Shown: positions 21,594-31,319, numbered from the stretch's first letter. The stretch: 64,000 nt of DNA from Undaria pinnatifida (GCA_012845835.1 JABAKD010000001.1:6252976-6316975); one strand, 5' to 3'. The notes: generated by a model not told the origin, from the letters alone. Numbers and translations are program-made.

Positions 21594-22325
21594 GTTGTTG
21601 TTGTTCTCTCGCATAATCAAATCCATCGTCACACGACAGACTCCAGTCACTCTGGAGAGAAGGAATACCCCAGGGAAAAACACCGGCAAACCATGAAACC
21701 AAAGGTGGTACACCCATACAAGTATATCACAGCTGACGCACTCACAGCTGACGCAATTCATGCCTCCGCCAGATTCATACAAAAAATGAAATCGGGTGTC
21801 AGCCTACGATGTGCCAGGTCCACACTGGAGCATACGTCTCACTACTCGCGCCTGGAAAAACCGACGATATCTGGATACCGCTTGCCACCCAGGAAAGATC
21901 ACCACTTATAATATATATTACTACGCAGACGCAAGTCAATTGGAAAAAAGAAAGAATAAAAGAAAATAAGAGAAAGGAAAGGAAAGGAAAGGAAAGGAAA
22001 GGAAAGGAAAGGAAAGGAAAGGAATGGAAAGGAAAGGAAAGGAAAGGAAAGGAAAGGAAAGGAAAGGAAAGGAAAGAGAAAAAAAGAAAGTGAAAAGGAA
22101 AGGCAAGAAAATAAAGAAAGCGAAAAAGGAAGGAAAAGGAAAGAAAAGAGAAGCAAGAAAAGACAAGACAAGAGGAAGCAAGGAAAGTAAAAGAGAAAAA
22201 TCAAGTACTAGCAGACCCTACCTAGGAAGTGTCTAAAGACGGCATTGGGCTCATAGAGGGTATCAAGTGCATCAGCGGCACTGGAGAGAGAACAAAACGA
22301 GGCGAAGTCAGGGCGGCCTTACGCT
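21594..22325 (-). mobile_element. 5'-truncated LINE fragment
   Basis: Parallel to 33686-34330 along its length. It has the (CAA)n tail end at 21594-21608, the GACTGGAG/TCACACGACAG block, AAACCAAAGGTGGTAC, ATGTGCCAGGTCCA, GACGCAAGTCAATTGGA, and finally a coding remnant (AAGACGGCATTGGGCTCATA) matching the end of the LINE pol. A pentanucleotide array has expanded inside it. Confidence 0.7.
21972..22078. repeat. (GGAAA)n pentanucleotide microsatellite
   Basis: About twenty units of GGAAA with one GGAAT variant near 22021. The related LINE copy at 34097-34165 has only a few units, so the array seems to have grown within the LINE 3' region. Open frames of Lys/Glu/Arg or Phe/Leu/Ser are artefacts. 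Confidence 0.95.
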
Positions 22326-22418
22326 AACTTGTGACGACCATTGGAAGACCCACAAATTTGAAGACGATGATGGCCAGACCCAGACTTCAGTTTCCTGGGC
22401 ATGGCGCCCACCCTTCTG

Positions 22419-22546
22419 TTTTTTTTTCTTTCTCCACACACTTCTACTTCACAGCTTCTGGACAAGCCGTGGTCACACGAGTCGTCCCTTCTTCGCCTCG
22501 GTTCTTGCCTTCAATTTTTACCGCATAGAGTTCAGCAATCCCTATA
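22419..22546 (-). mobile_element. SINE-A, 3' fragment
   Basis: Carries the tail AGCTTCTGGACAAGCCGTGG plus TCAC, preceded by a T-run (the poly-A on the minus strand), and CGGTTCTTGCCTTCAATTTT. The tRNA-like head is missing. Confidence 0.7.
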
Positions 22547-23014
22547 CTGTACCAAATTGGGACTGCGAGATGAAACATATTGTTTCTATCATTACGAGAG
22601 GTATGATATCGAAACACCTTTCACCGTACCTACTGTTTGGGACGATAGATGTCGGCAGACATTTCACCAAACCTTTTGTTTCGTACATGAGGCATCGATA
22701 GACCCTTCACGACTCTAATATTTCGGACAAAAGGTATCGACAGACATTTCTTTCGCCGTTCTGTTGTTTCAGATGATACGTTTCGGTACGTGGACAGTTC
22801 ACTATTGTCTTGTTTCAGTGTTGGAGAGCAAAGGTGCTCAAAAGACAGCCCCGTCTTGGTACAATCAACTAGTAACTTCAGTTACTTCAGTTTGCCGTGC
22901 ATCATCCAGCCGCGCGCAGCAGGCAATTCCTAGTGCATCATCCACGCCGCACGCAGCAGGCAATTCTTACTCGTTGTTGTTGTCTCATATTCTTGTTTGT
23001 TGTTGTTGTTGTTG

Positions 23015-23835
23015 TTGTTCTCACATTAACTCGCATAATCAAGTCCGTCACACAAAAGTGCTGGAGCCCTAGGAAGATCCGCAAGACCAAATGAAATCAA
23101 AATTCGTTCGGCAATACTACGCTTTCCCCCCTAAAAACGCACGATACGCAGAAAGCGCACAAGTGAAATGATCCAATGTGCAAACTGAACTCGTATGGCC
23201 GCGGGTATCCACTCTACTACGGAATAAGAGTTCCCCCGTTCACATAACTAACCAACTCGCGGCTACCAACTACAGCGGTTAGGCTGCCTGCATCATATGA
23301 ACCGCACCGTAATCGTGAGCACAGACGAACGTGCTTGCTGTCTGGAGTGCTGTCAGAGTTACGACCCGCGGGCATGCGGTGAAAAACGGGGAATCGAACC
23401 AAAAACCATCATACAAAATATCGATGATCGCCCCGTCTTTCCGAGTTATCTGACAGGTTGCAGCGCAGCTCTGAGCTACGACGCCCGTGCCTGAGAATTG
23501 AAAATTGCGCGGGGTCGTTCCCCATAAAGGGTATACGTCTCTACCAACTCTACAAAAATCAGTGACGCAAGTAACATGTTGTACTACTGCCTCGAAAAAA
23601 AAATCTTATAACAGACGATCGCTGCTCTCGTGATGATGGTGTGCGTGCGAGTCGTGGGCTTCCGTATGCCATCCTCCTGTTGTGGTTCTCCATGGCCGCC
23701 TCATCGCCTTTGCTCACTCGGCCCGCTCATCGCAGTTGCTCTCGTTGACGCTTAATTCCAGTCGGTTCCCCTTCTCCCCCGTCCCGAACAACAAAATTTT
23801 CCTTGCAGCTTGCGGTGCTGCTGTGAATAACAAAA
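23015..23835 (-). mobile_element. ~830-bp dispersed repeat with LINE-type 3' end (copy 1)
   Basis: Near-colinear with 60275-61090. On the minus strand it ends in CACTTTTGTGTGACGGACTT-like sequence, GAGTTAATGTGAGAAC and (CAA)n, resembling the LINE tails in this window. Internally the minus strand has CGTCGTAGCTCAGAGCTGCG and GGTTTTTGGTTCGATTCCCC, resembling tRNA A and B boxes but too far apart for a tRNA. A third, partial copy lies at 48880-49100. Confidence 0.75.
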
Positions 23836-24220
23836 GTTCTCGTTCAGGGAGAGTTCAATCCGTCTCTTCCCCGCCCGTCGGCAAGGAGTCGCCCTCCTCC
23901 TTCGTCGTCGAATCCAGCCTCCTGCCGGCGCAGTTCCCTCCACTGAAAGCAAGACTGCGCCGTAGTGTGGCTCGTGGTGGCGCTTGCCTCCGCGCACGAG
24001 CATCCCGATCAAGCATTGCTGCTTCGCCGCTGTTGCCTAAAAAGACGCGCGAATCGTAGGTGACCATGCCTAACGCACCACGTCCGACCCAACTTGACCG
24101 CCCCGCCTAAGCCTCGCGGCCACACGCAGCAGCAAGAAGGTATTACTCCTTGGGGGTGAGTCCGACCTTACACCCGCCAGAACGACCCCCTCCGCTCGCT
24201 ACAAGCCTGCTAGGGCTTGC

Positions 24221-24247
24221 AAGGCATGCTGCCTCGCAGCATGCCTT
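24221..24247. other. Perfect 12-bp stem hairpin
   Basis: AAGGCATGCTGC, loop CTC, then GCAGCATGCCTT. No U-tract follows and no gene ends here, so I do not call it a terminator. Confidence 0.8.
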
Positions 24248-24745
24248 AACGAGGCGGCAAGGGGAACGGAGGAGACTCGTATCAGGTATCAGGTATATGT
24301 GCACTACTACTGTAACATGTTGTGGAGTCGCAGGAATGGTGTGAAGGAATAGCGTGGAGTCGCAGTATACACTGAGCATGACAATGCGGTCATACCTACG
24401 CACATGTTGCACAGCTCGTTGCATTGCAGCGCGGCGCACGAACACTCACCCTATCACAGCAGCCAAGACTGCTCTCGGTTGCCGATACCGCGTGTAATCC
24501 TCATTTTTTTCTTGCATGGATATTCACTGGTCACAACAAGGCTAGTCATGACTCAGCGTAGGGGGTTTTGGAAACGTCACCGGGTCCGGAGGTTTCCATA
24601 TCTTACGGATCGCATCCTAGGATCTCATCCTGACCCGATCCGACCCGCACCAACCGAGCCGACCGGCCGCGACAAGCGAGCCGACCGGCGAAAAGCCCTC
24701 ATTTTATCCCATTTATTTTTCCCGCACTACTCACTCTCGCGCTCC

Positions 24746-24918
24746 CTACGCCAGAGAGCTCGAGTTAGCAACACTCGATGAGAAATCGACGAGCAGTGGG
24801 ATTGCTGAACCCTATGCGCGATAAAATCGAAGGCAAGAACTCGGGGGAGAAGGGTCGACACCTGTGACCACGGCTTGTCCAGAATCTAGAAAGTAGAAGT
24901 GTGCGAGAAAAAAAAAAA
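24746..24918 (+). mobile_element. SINE-A, 5'-truncated copy
   Basis: Starts within the body (CAACACTCGATGAGAAATCG) and runs to GTGACCACGGCTTGTCCAGA and an A-tail of 12. The head is missing. Confidence 0.75.
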
Positions 24919-24938
24919 AGGTTTGGAGGGGCGTATGA

Positions 24939-25069
24939 AAGCCGGTCGCCCCGGTGGGGTATCTATGCGCGATAAAATTGAAGGCAATACCCGGGGGCGG
25001 AAAGGGACGACACCTGTGACCACGGCTTGTCCAGAAACCGCAAGGTAGATGTGTGCGCGAAAAAAAAAC
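24939..25069 (+). mobile_element. SINE-A with internal deletion (head joined to tail)
   Basis: Begins with the tRNA-like start AGCCGGTCGCCCCGGTGG and jumps directly to CTATGCGCGATAAAATTGAA and the normal 3' end with an A-tail. The body and B box are absent. Confidence 0.7.
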
Positions 25070-25139
25070 TGTAAATATACACTGCACCTGGTATAAATTA
25101 TACGCTTATCGTATCCTCATTTTCACTGCCTACCGGGAT

Positions 25140-25240
25140 TTGAGGCACTCGTACACTCCATTAAGAGTGACTGGAGCCTTTCCCGTGACCACGGACTTGA
25201 TTATTGCGCGAGTTAATGTGACAACAACAACAACAATAAC
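25140..25240 (+). mobile_element. LINE 3'-end fragment with (CAA)n tail
   Basis: Shows AGAGTGACTGGAGCCTTTCC, GTGACCACGGACTTGATTAT and GAGTTAATGTGACAACAACA. It is only the terminal part of the LINE. Confidence 0.6.
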
Positions 25241-25585
25241 TCTGCTGTTCCTCACCGACAAAAAGACATCTACCATTTTTTTTCGCGCAGCGTAGCCTGT
25301 GTACCATCGCGGATTCATATCGATAAAATGAAGCAGCGCGCAGCTTAAGACCGGAAAGGAACAAGGAAGGAAGTCACAGGCGCAAGTGACTCGAGAGTCA
25401 ATGAAAAATAAATGTAGCCCTGTGTTCCATAGAGGGACCCACCCCCCTGCCGTTTCCCGTGTCTGTTGTCAAATTGGAGGTCGAATTGTGCCCACCTGCG
25501 CGGCTACTCTGTAGGCGCTCTCAGTAGCAGCTGATCCTTTCTTCCCTTTTTTTTTGTACGAAGTAAAGTAGTGCATTTTTGCAAA

Positions 25586-25680
25586 TATATTCAAAATCTC
25601 ACCAACGTGGGAATCGAATTCAAGGATCAACGCTGGTAGCGCTGTAGGGTAACCACTTGACCGCCGGGACGACCGGCTCT
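25586..25680 (-). repeat. tRNA-like SINE head
   Basis: On the minus strand, AGCCGGTCGTCCCGGCGGTC, then AAGTGGTTACCCTA (A-box-like) and GAATTCGATTCCCACG (B-box-like), then GGTGAGATTTTG. The same arrangement recurs near 26565-26700 and 29700-29820. Confidence 0.55.
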
Positions 25681-25732
25681 CTGTAGCCCTTTACAGCGGG
25701 TAACACTCACTATTGATAGGTACAATGGTAGT

Positions 25733-26060
25733 CGGCGTCCCTGATGGTCTAGTGGGTTACGCTGGCAAGTAGTCTACCATGATTAGTACAAATTCGCTGG
25801 TTCGAGCTCCACCAAAAGTGTACTCGTACGGACTTTTCGGGTGCAAAAAGTGCTTTCGTGGGCACTTTTTCGGCTGCTGTAAAATGGACTCTCAGAAAGC
25901 GCGAGAGCGTGAGTCGGCGCAAGTCGATAAAAATCGACGGGCGTTGCTCAATGAACCCTCTGCGTGACAACAACGATAGCATCTACCGTGGGTCGTGGGG
26001 GAGAACGGACGGCACCTGTGACCACGACTGTCCAGAAGCTGGAAAAATGAAGGTGATATA
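25733..26060 (+). mobile_element. SINE-A variant with a different tRNA-like head
   Basis: The head CCTGATGGTCTAGTGGGTTA is A-box-like and CTGGTTCGAGCTCCACC is B-box-like. The body shares AGAAAGCGCGAGAGCGTGAG and the tail shares CACCTGTGACCACG and TGTCCAGAAGCTGGAAAA, followed by A-rich sequence. Confidence 0.7.
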
Positions 26061-26399
26061 AAACAAAAGGAAACAACAGAAAAAATAAAGATATGATATG
26101 CGGCCATTACCCCTGGTAACGCTTTTATTGACTGTGCGAGGAGCAGGCAGGCATGTATACCTGCCATCACTTTGGTCTGAAATCAACCCTACAGCAGCAG
26201 TGGTTAAAAAACAGCAGCAGCTGCTCACGCATGAAGCCGTCGCTAAAATACACCAGAGAGCCCGTGATCACAAGACAGACTCCACAACATCTCGTGTGCG
26301 GAAGAACAAGAAGACAGCAGTCTACATCGTACGCATAGGACGCGGGTCCTGTTTTCTTTCTCTTGTTTTCTTTTTTTTTCCCCTTTATTGTCTTTTCAC

Positions 26400-26720
26400 T
26401 GCTGTTGTACTCTCGTCCTCCCTCCCAGTAGTGACTCAGATCCGGGGTCACATAGCGGCCCCGCCTCCCCCGTTCCAACTGCGGCACGTGCCTTCGTTTT
26501 TATCGCGAGAAGAAATTATCATCTCTCACCAGTCGTTCCTTCTTTTTTTCATTTTTTTTCAAATAGTCAAAATCTCACCAAGCACGGTGAGAATCGAACT
26601 CAAAGACCAACGCCAGAAGTATTCCGGTGATGCGCATCACCGTATTGTGTTTTTTCAACCATTTCACCCCAGTGACGTCGGTAGGGGCACTCCGACCGGT
26701 ATCGTACCAGGTATGGGTAA
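26400..26720 (-). mobile_element. SINE-B copy
   Basis: The minus strand reads a tRNA-like head (GAGTTCGATTCTCACCGTGC), a T/A-rich stretch, then TCTCGCGATAAAAACGAAGG, GGGGGAGGCGGGGCCGCTAT and GACCCCGGATCTGAGTCAC. This is the family seen at 29700, 48129 and 57230. Confidence 0.6.
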
Positions 26721-26839
26721 GGGCTATGGTGAGGGTTAGTTCCATCCATGGCGATAAACACAATAATTATGCAATGGGTAGGGCACCCATTTTTTCGAGG
26801 GTGACCACTAGACCGCCGGTCCTGGAGCCCCCGAACCCC

Positions 26840-26900
26840 CCTCTATCCTAAATCCAAGTAATCTTGTCCCCCAAAACGGGTTTCCAGTTGTAAAGGGGTT
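26840..26900 (-). repeat. Fragment of the 80-bp TTAA-type mini-element
   Basis: Contains AATCCAAGTAAT, CCCCCAAAACGGGTTTCC and GTTGTAAAGGGGTTG in the arrangement seen at 43011-43092 and 47689-47773. Confidence 0.5.
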
Positions 26901-27028
26901 GAAAAGCGATACGGACAGCAGCGCAATACCCAATTTAAAAGCACCCGCGGCTAGAGTCTTCCCGGCGGATAAGACCACGGGAAGACTTGTCCTGCCTTGG
27001 AGCAAACTCCTCGGAACTACGAGTGCAG

Positions 27029-27340
27029 TTTTTTTTTTTCTCACACTTTCACTTTCCAGCTTCTGGACAAGCTGTGGTCACAGGTGTCGTCCCTTCTCCT
27101 CCCCGGTTCTTGCCTTCAGTTTTTATCGCGCATAGGTTCAGCAATCCCACTCTTCGTCGATTCTTCATTGAGTGTTGCTAACTCACACTCTCGCGCTTTC
27201 CGCACGTCAATTTGTGCACAAGAAAAAGTCCCCATGAATGTGTACGAGTATGCACTCGGCGGGGCTCGAACTCACGAAACTGACCTATACCAGGCTCGAG
27301 GACAACCTGATGCGCCACCGGGGCGACCGGCTTCACGGTA
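27029..27340 (-). mobile_element. SINE-A, near full length
   Basis: T-run (A-tail) at 27029, tail and body as in the 29212 copy, and tRNA-like head ending at CACCGGGGCGACCGGCT. The B box reads GAGTTCGAGCCCCGCC on the minus strand. Confidence 0.85.
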
Positions 27341-27359
27341 CGAGCGGGGGATCATTTTT

Positions 27360-27655
27360 TGACGGCCAGTAACAGTAGTTGAGGCCACAAACATGGGTAA
27401 CACCACTCAAATGGCCCATCTCCAAATGAGGATCGGAGATGATACCACGTCTTGTTGTAATGGCGATGTCTTCATTCATCAACCCTTTTTACAAATGCTG
27501 CCCTGTTTGGCAAAATAATAATTGGAAGCAGAGACTGCTTCGATCACACATCACACTGCTGTGACAGATCCTGCGGCAAGGCTAAAAAAAATATGTATGC
27601 ACGCTTAGCCGGTGTAAATAAGCCATGCACCCATATTTTTTACGAGGTGTACTTC
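27360..27655. other. No recognised feature
   Basis: AT-rich sequence between SINE and LINE fragments, with no coding potential I can support. Confidence 0.4.
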
Positions 27656-27725
27656 TGTTGTTGTTCTCACATTAATTCGCATAATCTAGTCCGTGGCCGT
27701 ATGACAGGCTCCAGTATACCTGGTA
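27655..27725 (-). mobile_element. LINE 3'-end fragment
   Basis: Carries GTTGTTGTTCTCACATTAAT, TCGCATAATCTAGTCCGTGG and GACAGGCTCCAGT: the family (CAA)n tail end only. Confidence 0.6.
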
Positions 27726-27874
27726 GCAGGTCCTAACCCGACCTGAAGCCTTAGCCCTACGTACGTATGCCAGCCCGGAAATCCTAGGGGGAGGGATTAG
27801 GGTGTGTCGAATACAAAACTTGAGGTAGGGGTGCACGGCTTTTTTATTTTATTTCATTTTATTTTATCTTCTCA

Positions 27875-28180
27875 CGCTTCTACTTTCCAGCTTCTGAACA
27901 AGCCGTGGTCATAGGCGTCGTCCCATTTTCCCCCCCGCTTCTTGCCTTTAATTTCTATCGCGCGTAGGGTTCAGCAATCCCACTGTTCGTCGATTTTTCA
28001 TCGAGTGTTGCTAACTCACGCTCTCGCGTTTTCCGCAAGTCAATTTGTCTATTTGTGCACAAAAAAAAAGTCCCCACGAATGTGTACAAGTATGCACTCG
28101 GGGGGATTCGAACTCACGAAACTGACCTACACCAGGCTCGAGGACAACCTGATACGCCACCGGGGCGACCGGCTGATGTA
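27875..28180 (-). mobile_element. SINE-A, near full length
   Basis: Colinear with 27029-27340, including TTCAGCAATCCCACTGTTCG, a CTCTCGCG-TTTCCGCAAGTC block and the head CACCGGGGCGACCGGCTG. A short T-rich stretch precedes it. Confidence 0.85.
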
Positions 28181-29205
28181 CACCCTTAGATGCGTGTTTC
28201 TTTGCAGGCAATTCTCCTTTTTCAGCATTATTCATCGGAAGCCTAACACGATTGCTGCCCTCGATGTCGGCTGGGCGGCGATATCCCCTGCTGCGTTTTT
28301 GTTGTATTTTAAACAGTTCTTTCTTCTCGTGCCCAACGACATCGGTACCCAGTGTTCGTGCTGATTCTTCATCCTGTGTGTTGTCCTCACGTTTCACCGG
28401 TATTTCTACTCAACGACATCAGTACACCCACAGCCCGTGCTGATTCATCCTAGAGAGATACAAATTATGTGGTCACAGACGATTGTAAAACAGACTAAAC
28501 CAAACAGCCGCGAGTCATCAAGGTAAAGCAAGTGAAGTGCGAGGGTACCGCGTACGAGAACACAACGAAACGAGCCAGACCAAGAAAAAAGATGAGGAAA
28601 GAGCAAGAACGACAAGAAAAAACAAAAGGGAAGAAAAAGTGGAGCAAAACAAGCGACAGGTGTTCTGAAGAATGTGACGCGAGAAGACCGAAAAGGCAAG
28701 GAATCGTCAGAGGAGCACCATACGTACGTGCTGAAGAGAAACAGATACATGTTGCTCAGGCAAAACGACACGAAGTAGATAACAAAACAGCACACAAAAG
28801 ATATCTGTTTTACGGACAAAAACAACACGAAGGAGAGGAAGATATCGGCAAAAGGCCGGTGGGGTGGGAAATAAAGGAGCAAAAAAGTAAAAAAGAGTGA
28901 AAGAAATGACGAGAGCAAGTTATCACTGCTGTCGCTTTCGCGCTCCCCCCGTTGAACTCAACGAAAACAACCAGCAAAAATATTCTACAGGTCGAAGTGC
29001 CGCCCATTGACGTCACAGCAACGTCACGGGGGTGAAAAAGTTCCAAATCCTAAATTGTTCGGACTCCAACTTCTGCGGTCACCCTTCTTTTGCACATGAA
29101 ACACGTTTTTTTGAGATCAACCAATTTTGGTTTCCCTGTGTTTTGTTTTGGATTAACAAGGAATTAAATAGATCACGCAAAGTTATTCGATCTTCCCGAA
29201 GCCTT
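28180..29205. other. No recognised gene; purine-rich tract
   Basis: 28540-28910 is A/G-rich on the plus strand, which keeps Lys/Glu/Arg (plus) and Phe/Leu/Ser (minus) frames open. No domain or splice evidence. Confidence 0.5.
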
Positions 29206-29523
29206 AGTTACGAGCCGGTCGCCCCGGTCGCGTATCAGGTTATCCTCGAGCCTGGTATAGGTCAGTTTCGTGAGTTCGAGCTCCGCCGAGTGCGTACTCG
29301 TATAAAATCGTTGGGACTTTTTCTTGTGCACGAATTTACTTGCAGAAAGCGCGAGAGCGTGAGTGAGCAACACTCGATGAAATATCGACGAGCAGTGTAT
29401 TTCTGAACCCTATGCGCGATATATATTGAAGGCAAGAACCGGGGGGGAGAAGGGACGATATCTTTGACCACGGCTTGTCCAGAAGATGGAATGTAAAAGT
29501 GTGAAAAAAAAAAAAAAAGTTAC
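29206..29523 (+). mobile_element. SINE-A reference copy with target-site duplication
   Basis: The element is 29212-29517, flanked by AGTTAC at 29206-29211 and 29518-29523. The head GAGCCGGTCGCCCCGGTCGC contains an A-box-like segment, and GAGTTCGAGCTCC (29272-29284) is a B-box match for RNA polymerase III promoters. The body contains CAACACTCGATGAAATATCG. The 3' end is TTGACCACGGCTTGTCCAGA followed by a 15-A tail. Length of about 306 bp, tRNA-like head, A-tail and duplication together define a SINE. Confidence 0.88.
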
Positions 29524-29699
29524 AACGCAAGGACCCATCAAGGTGTTTCGACTTGCATCGTCCCCGATACTTTTTCTATTATAACTCCCAGTGTTTTGTC
29601 CCCATGTTGGGAGTGCGGTGCTAAAAGTTGTATGGCGGCGGGGATATTTAGCCTCCACCTATCCCGAGCTGCCAGATTTCCGGTTTACTCTAATATTTA

Positions 29700-30030
29700 C
29701 ATTTATTTTGGTGCGGTCGGTCGCTCAGGTGGTTTTTTAATAGTAGTGGTTACTGGTTACCCTCGAATGCTACTGGCGCTCGTCAGGGACCACTTCCCAC
29801 CGTGGTGAGATTGGTGAGATTTTGAATTTATTTCCAAAAATGAAAAAAAAAATGAAGGATCAACTGCTGAGAGCGCCCATTAATAGCAGCGTAGGTGGGC
29901 GGCACAATTCGACGCGAGTCGACGAGGGAAGATGCTGGATTCTTCTCTCGATATAAAACAGGCACGTACCGTAGTGGGGAGGGGGGAGAAGGGCCCTCTC
30001 TGTGACCCGGGATCTGAGTTGCAACTGGGA
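29700..30030 (+). mobile_element. SINE-B copy
   Basis: The head GGTCGGTCGCTCAGGTGG is A-box-like. It is followed by GGTGAGATT, GAGAGCGCCCATTAATAGCA, GACGCGAGTCGACGAGGGAA and GGGGAGGGGGGAGAAGGGCC, then CGGGATCTGAGTT. It parallels 48129-48470. Confidence 0.6.
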
Positions 30031-30091
30031 TGGAGCGCGGAGGGTACCTAACAACTTGTTCGAGAAAATGGTTATATACTTTTCAAATGGT

Positions 30092-30420
30092 ATATACAAT
30101 AACCCTAACCCCAACCCGAACAACTATTATGCATACTTTTCCGCGCACAGATGGAGTTGCCCCGCCCGTTCCCCCCTCCCCCCCCCCCCCGCTCCCTCTA
30201 TACAATAACCCTAACCCCAACCCGAACAACTATTATGCATACTTTTCCGCGCACAGATGGAGTTGCCCCGCCCGTTTCCCCCTCCCCCCCCCCCCCCCCC
30301 CGCTCCCTCTATACAATAACCCCAACCCCAACCCGAACAACTATTATGCATACTTTTTCGCGCACAGATGGAGTTGCCCCGCCCGTTTCCCCCCCCCCCC
30401 CCCCCCCCCCCCCGCTCCCT
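30092..30420. repeat. Three ~110-bp units with CCCTAA and poly-C runs
   Basis: Each unit has ATACAATAACC(C)TAACCCC, CCGAACAACTATTATGCATA, CGCGCACAGATGGAGTTGCC and then a C-run that lengthens from unit to unit (longest near 30390-30412). The opposite strand is G-rich. Confidence 0.9.
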
Positions 30421-30490
30421 CTTGTTCAAACCCAGGCCCCCACCCACGCCTTTAAGAACTCCACCCTCCCCTCATCGGTTATACGTCTTA

Positions 30491-31283
30491 GGCCATTTCT
30501 TATACAGTCGGATTTGTCAATCGAAAACGGCCTCTTTCGCCTGAAGCCCAAATCGAGCTTTCTTACACAGCCGAAAAAGGGCTTTTCCGACTCAACTTTT
30601 GTCGACTGAGAATTACGACTGGCGGATCCAGTCGAAAAACTCGACTATTTGTACTGTATCCTCCAGTCGAAAAACTCAGTCGAAAAAGCTTTACACGTGT
30701 TTTTTGAACCGATCGCATCGTTCATGCCACCACCAAACACACACTCACACAGCCACACAGCCACACACCCGTACCAGGTACCACACTGCAGTATCATTCA
30801 AGGCGCTGACGCTGGCGTGGCTATCACTGCTGTTTGCTGTTGCTTCTCGCAGCAAGTCAGCGTGGCGCATTCCTAGTTCCGCGCGCCAGCCGCGTGTATC
30901 ACACGACGGCAGCAGCGCGCGGTTTCGATCCCAGGTTGCCAACAACGGCTGCGCCTGCTGTAGCTTTGGCGTCTCGGCTGAGTGCCACTCCACGAACGTA
31001 GCGTTGGCGGCTTTCGGCTGAGCCCAAAGCCACCAACTCGCTGGGACGAGGGTCCGTCGAACCGCTGCTCGCGGAGAAAGCGCGAAGCACAGAGCTGCCA
31101 ACCGATTTCGCCTGCTGTACAGCAGTACTCCCTCACACGAACCAACCGCTTCTAGGAAGAGAACAAAAAATATAAAACCGACTCGGCTGACGATAAGAAG
31201 GACTAGAGGATTCTAGTCGAAAAATAGTCCGGTCGAAAAGGGCCGTTTTCGACTCGCGGAATCCGACTGTATAAGAAATGGCC
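30491..31283. mobile_element. 793-bp TIR element with subterminal GTCGAAAA repeats
   Basis: The left end GGCCATTTCTTATACAGTCG plus GATT and the right end AATC plus CGACTGTATAAGAAATGGCC are inverted copies. Just inside are many AGTCGAAAA/TTTTCGACT words. It has no transposase-like frame. A second, right-truncated copy starts at 37109. Flanking bases are TTA on the left and GTA on the right, so a target duplication is uncertain. Confidence 0.8.
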
Positions 31284-31319
31284 GTACAGGATGCACTTGA
31301 GAAACTGATGCATTTCCTT

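Noticed and set aside
23380-23480. tRNA gene on the minus strand inside the 830-bp repeat
   Set aside because: The distance between the A-like and B-like boxes is too great, and the whole segment is a dispersed repeat.
24221-24247. Rho-independent terminator
   Set aside because: Eukaryotic context, no T-run after the stem and no gene ending nearby.
28445-28918. Membrane-protein-like frame (Phe/Leu-rich) on the minus strand
   Set aside because: It is the complement of a purine-rich tract that also gives a Lys/Glu-rich frame on the plus strand. No domain.
29212-29300. Functional tRNA gene
   Set aside because: A- and B-box-like words are present but I cannot draw a cloverleaf with proper acceptor and anticodon stems. 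It is a SINE head.
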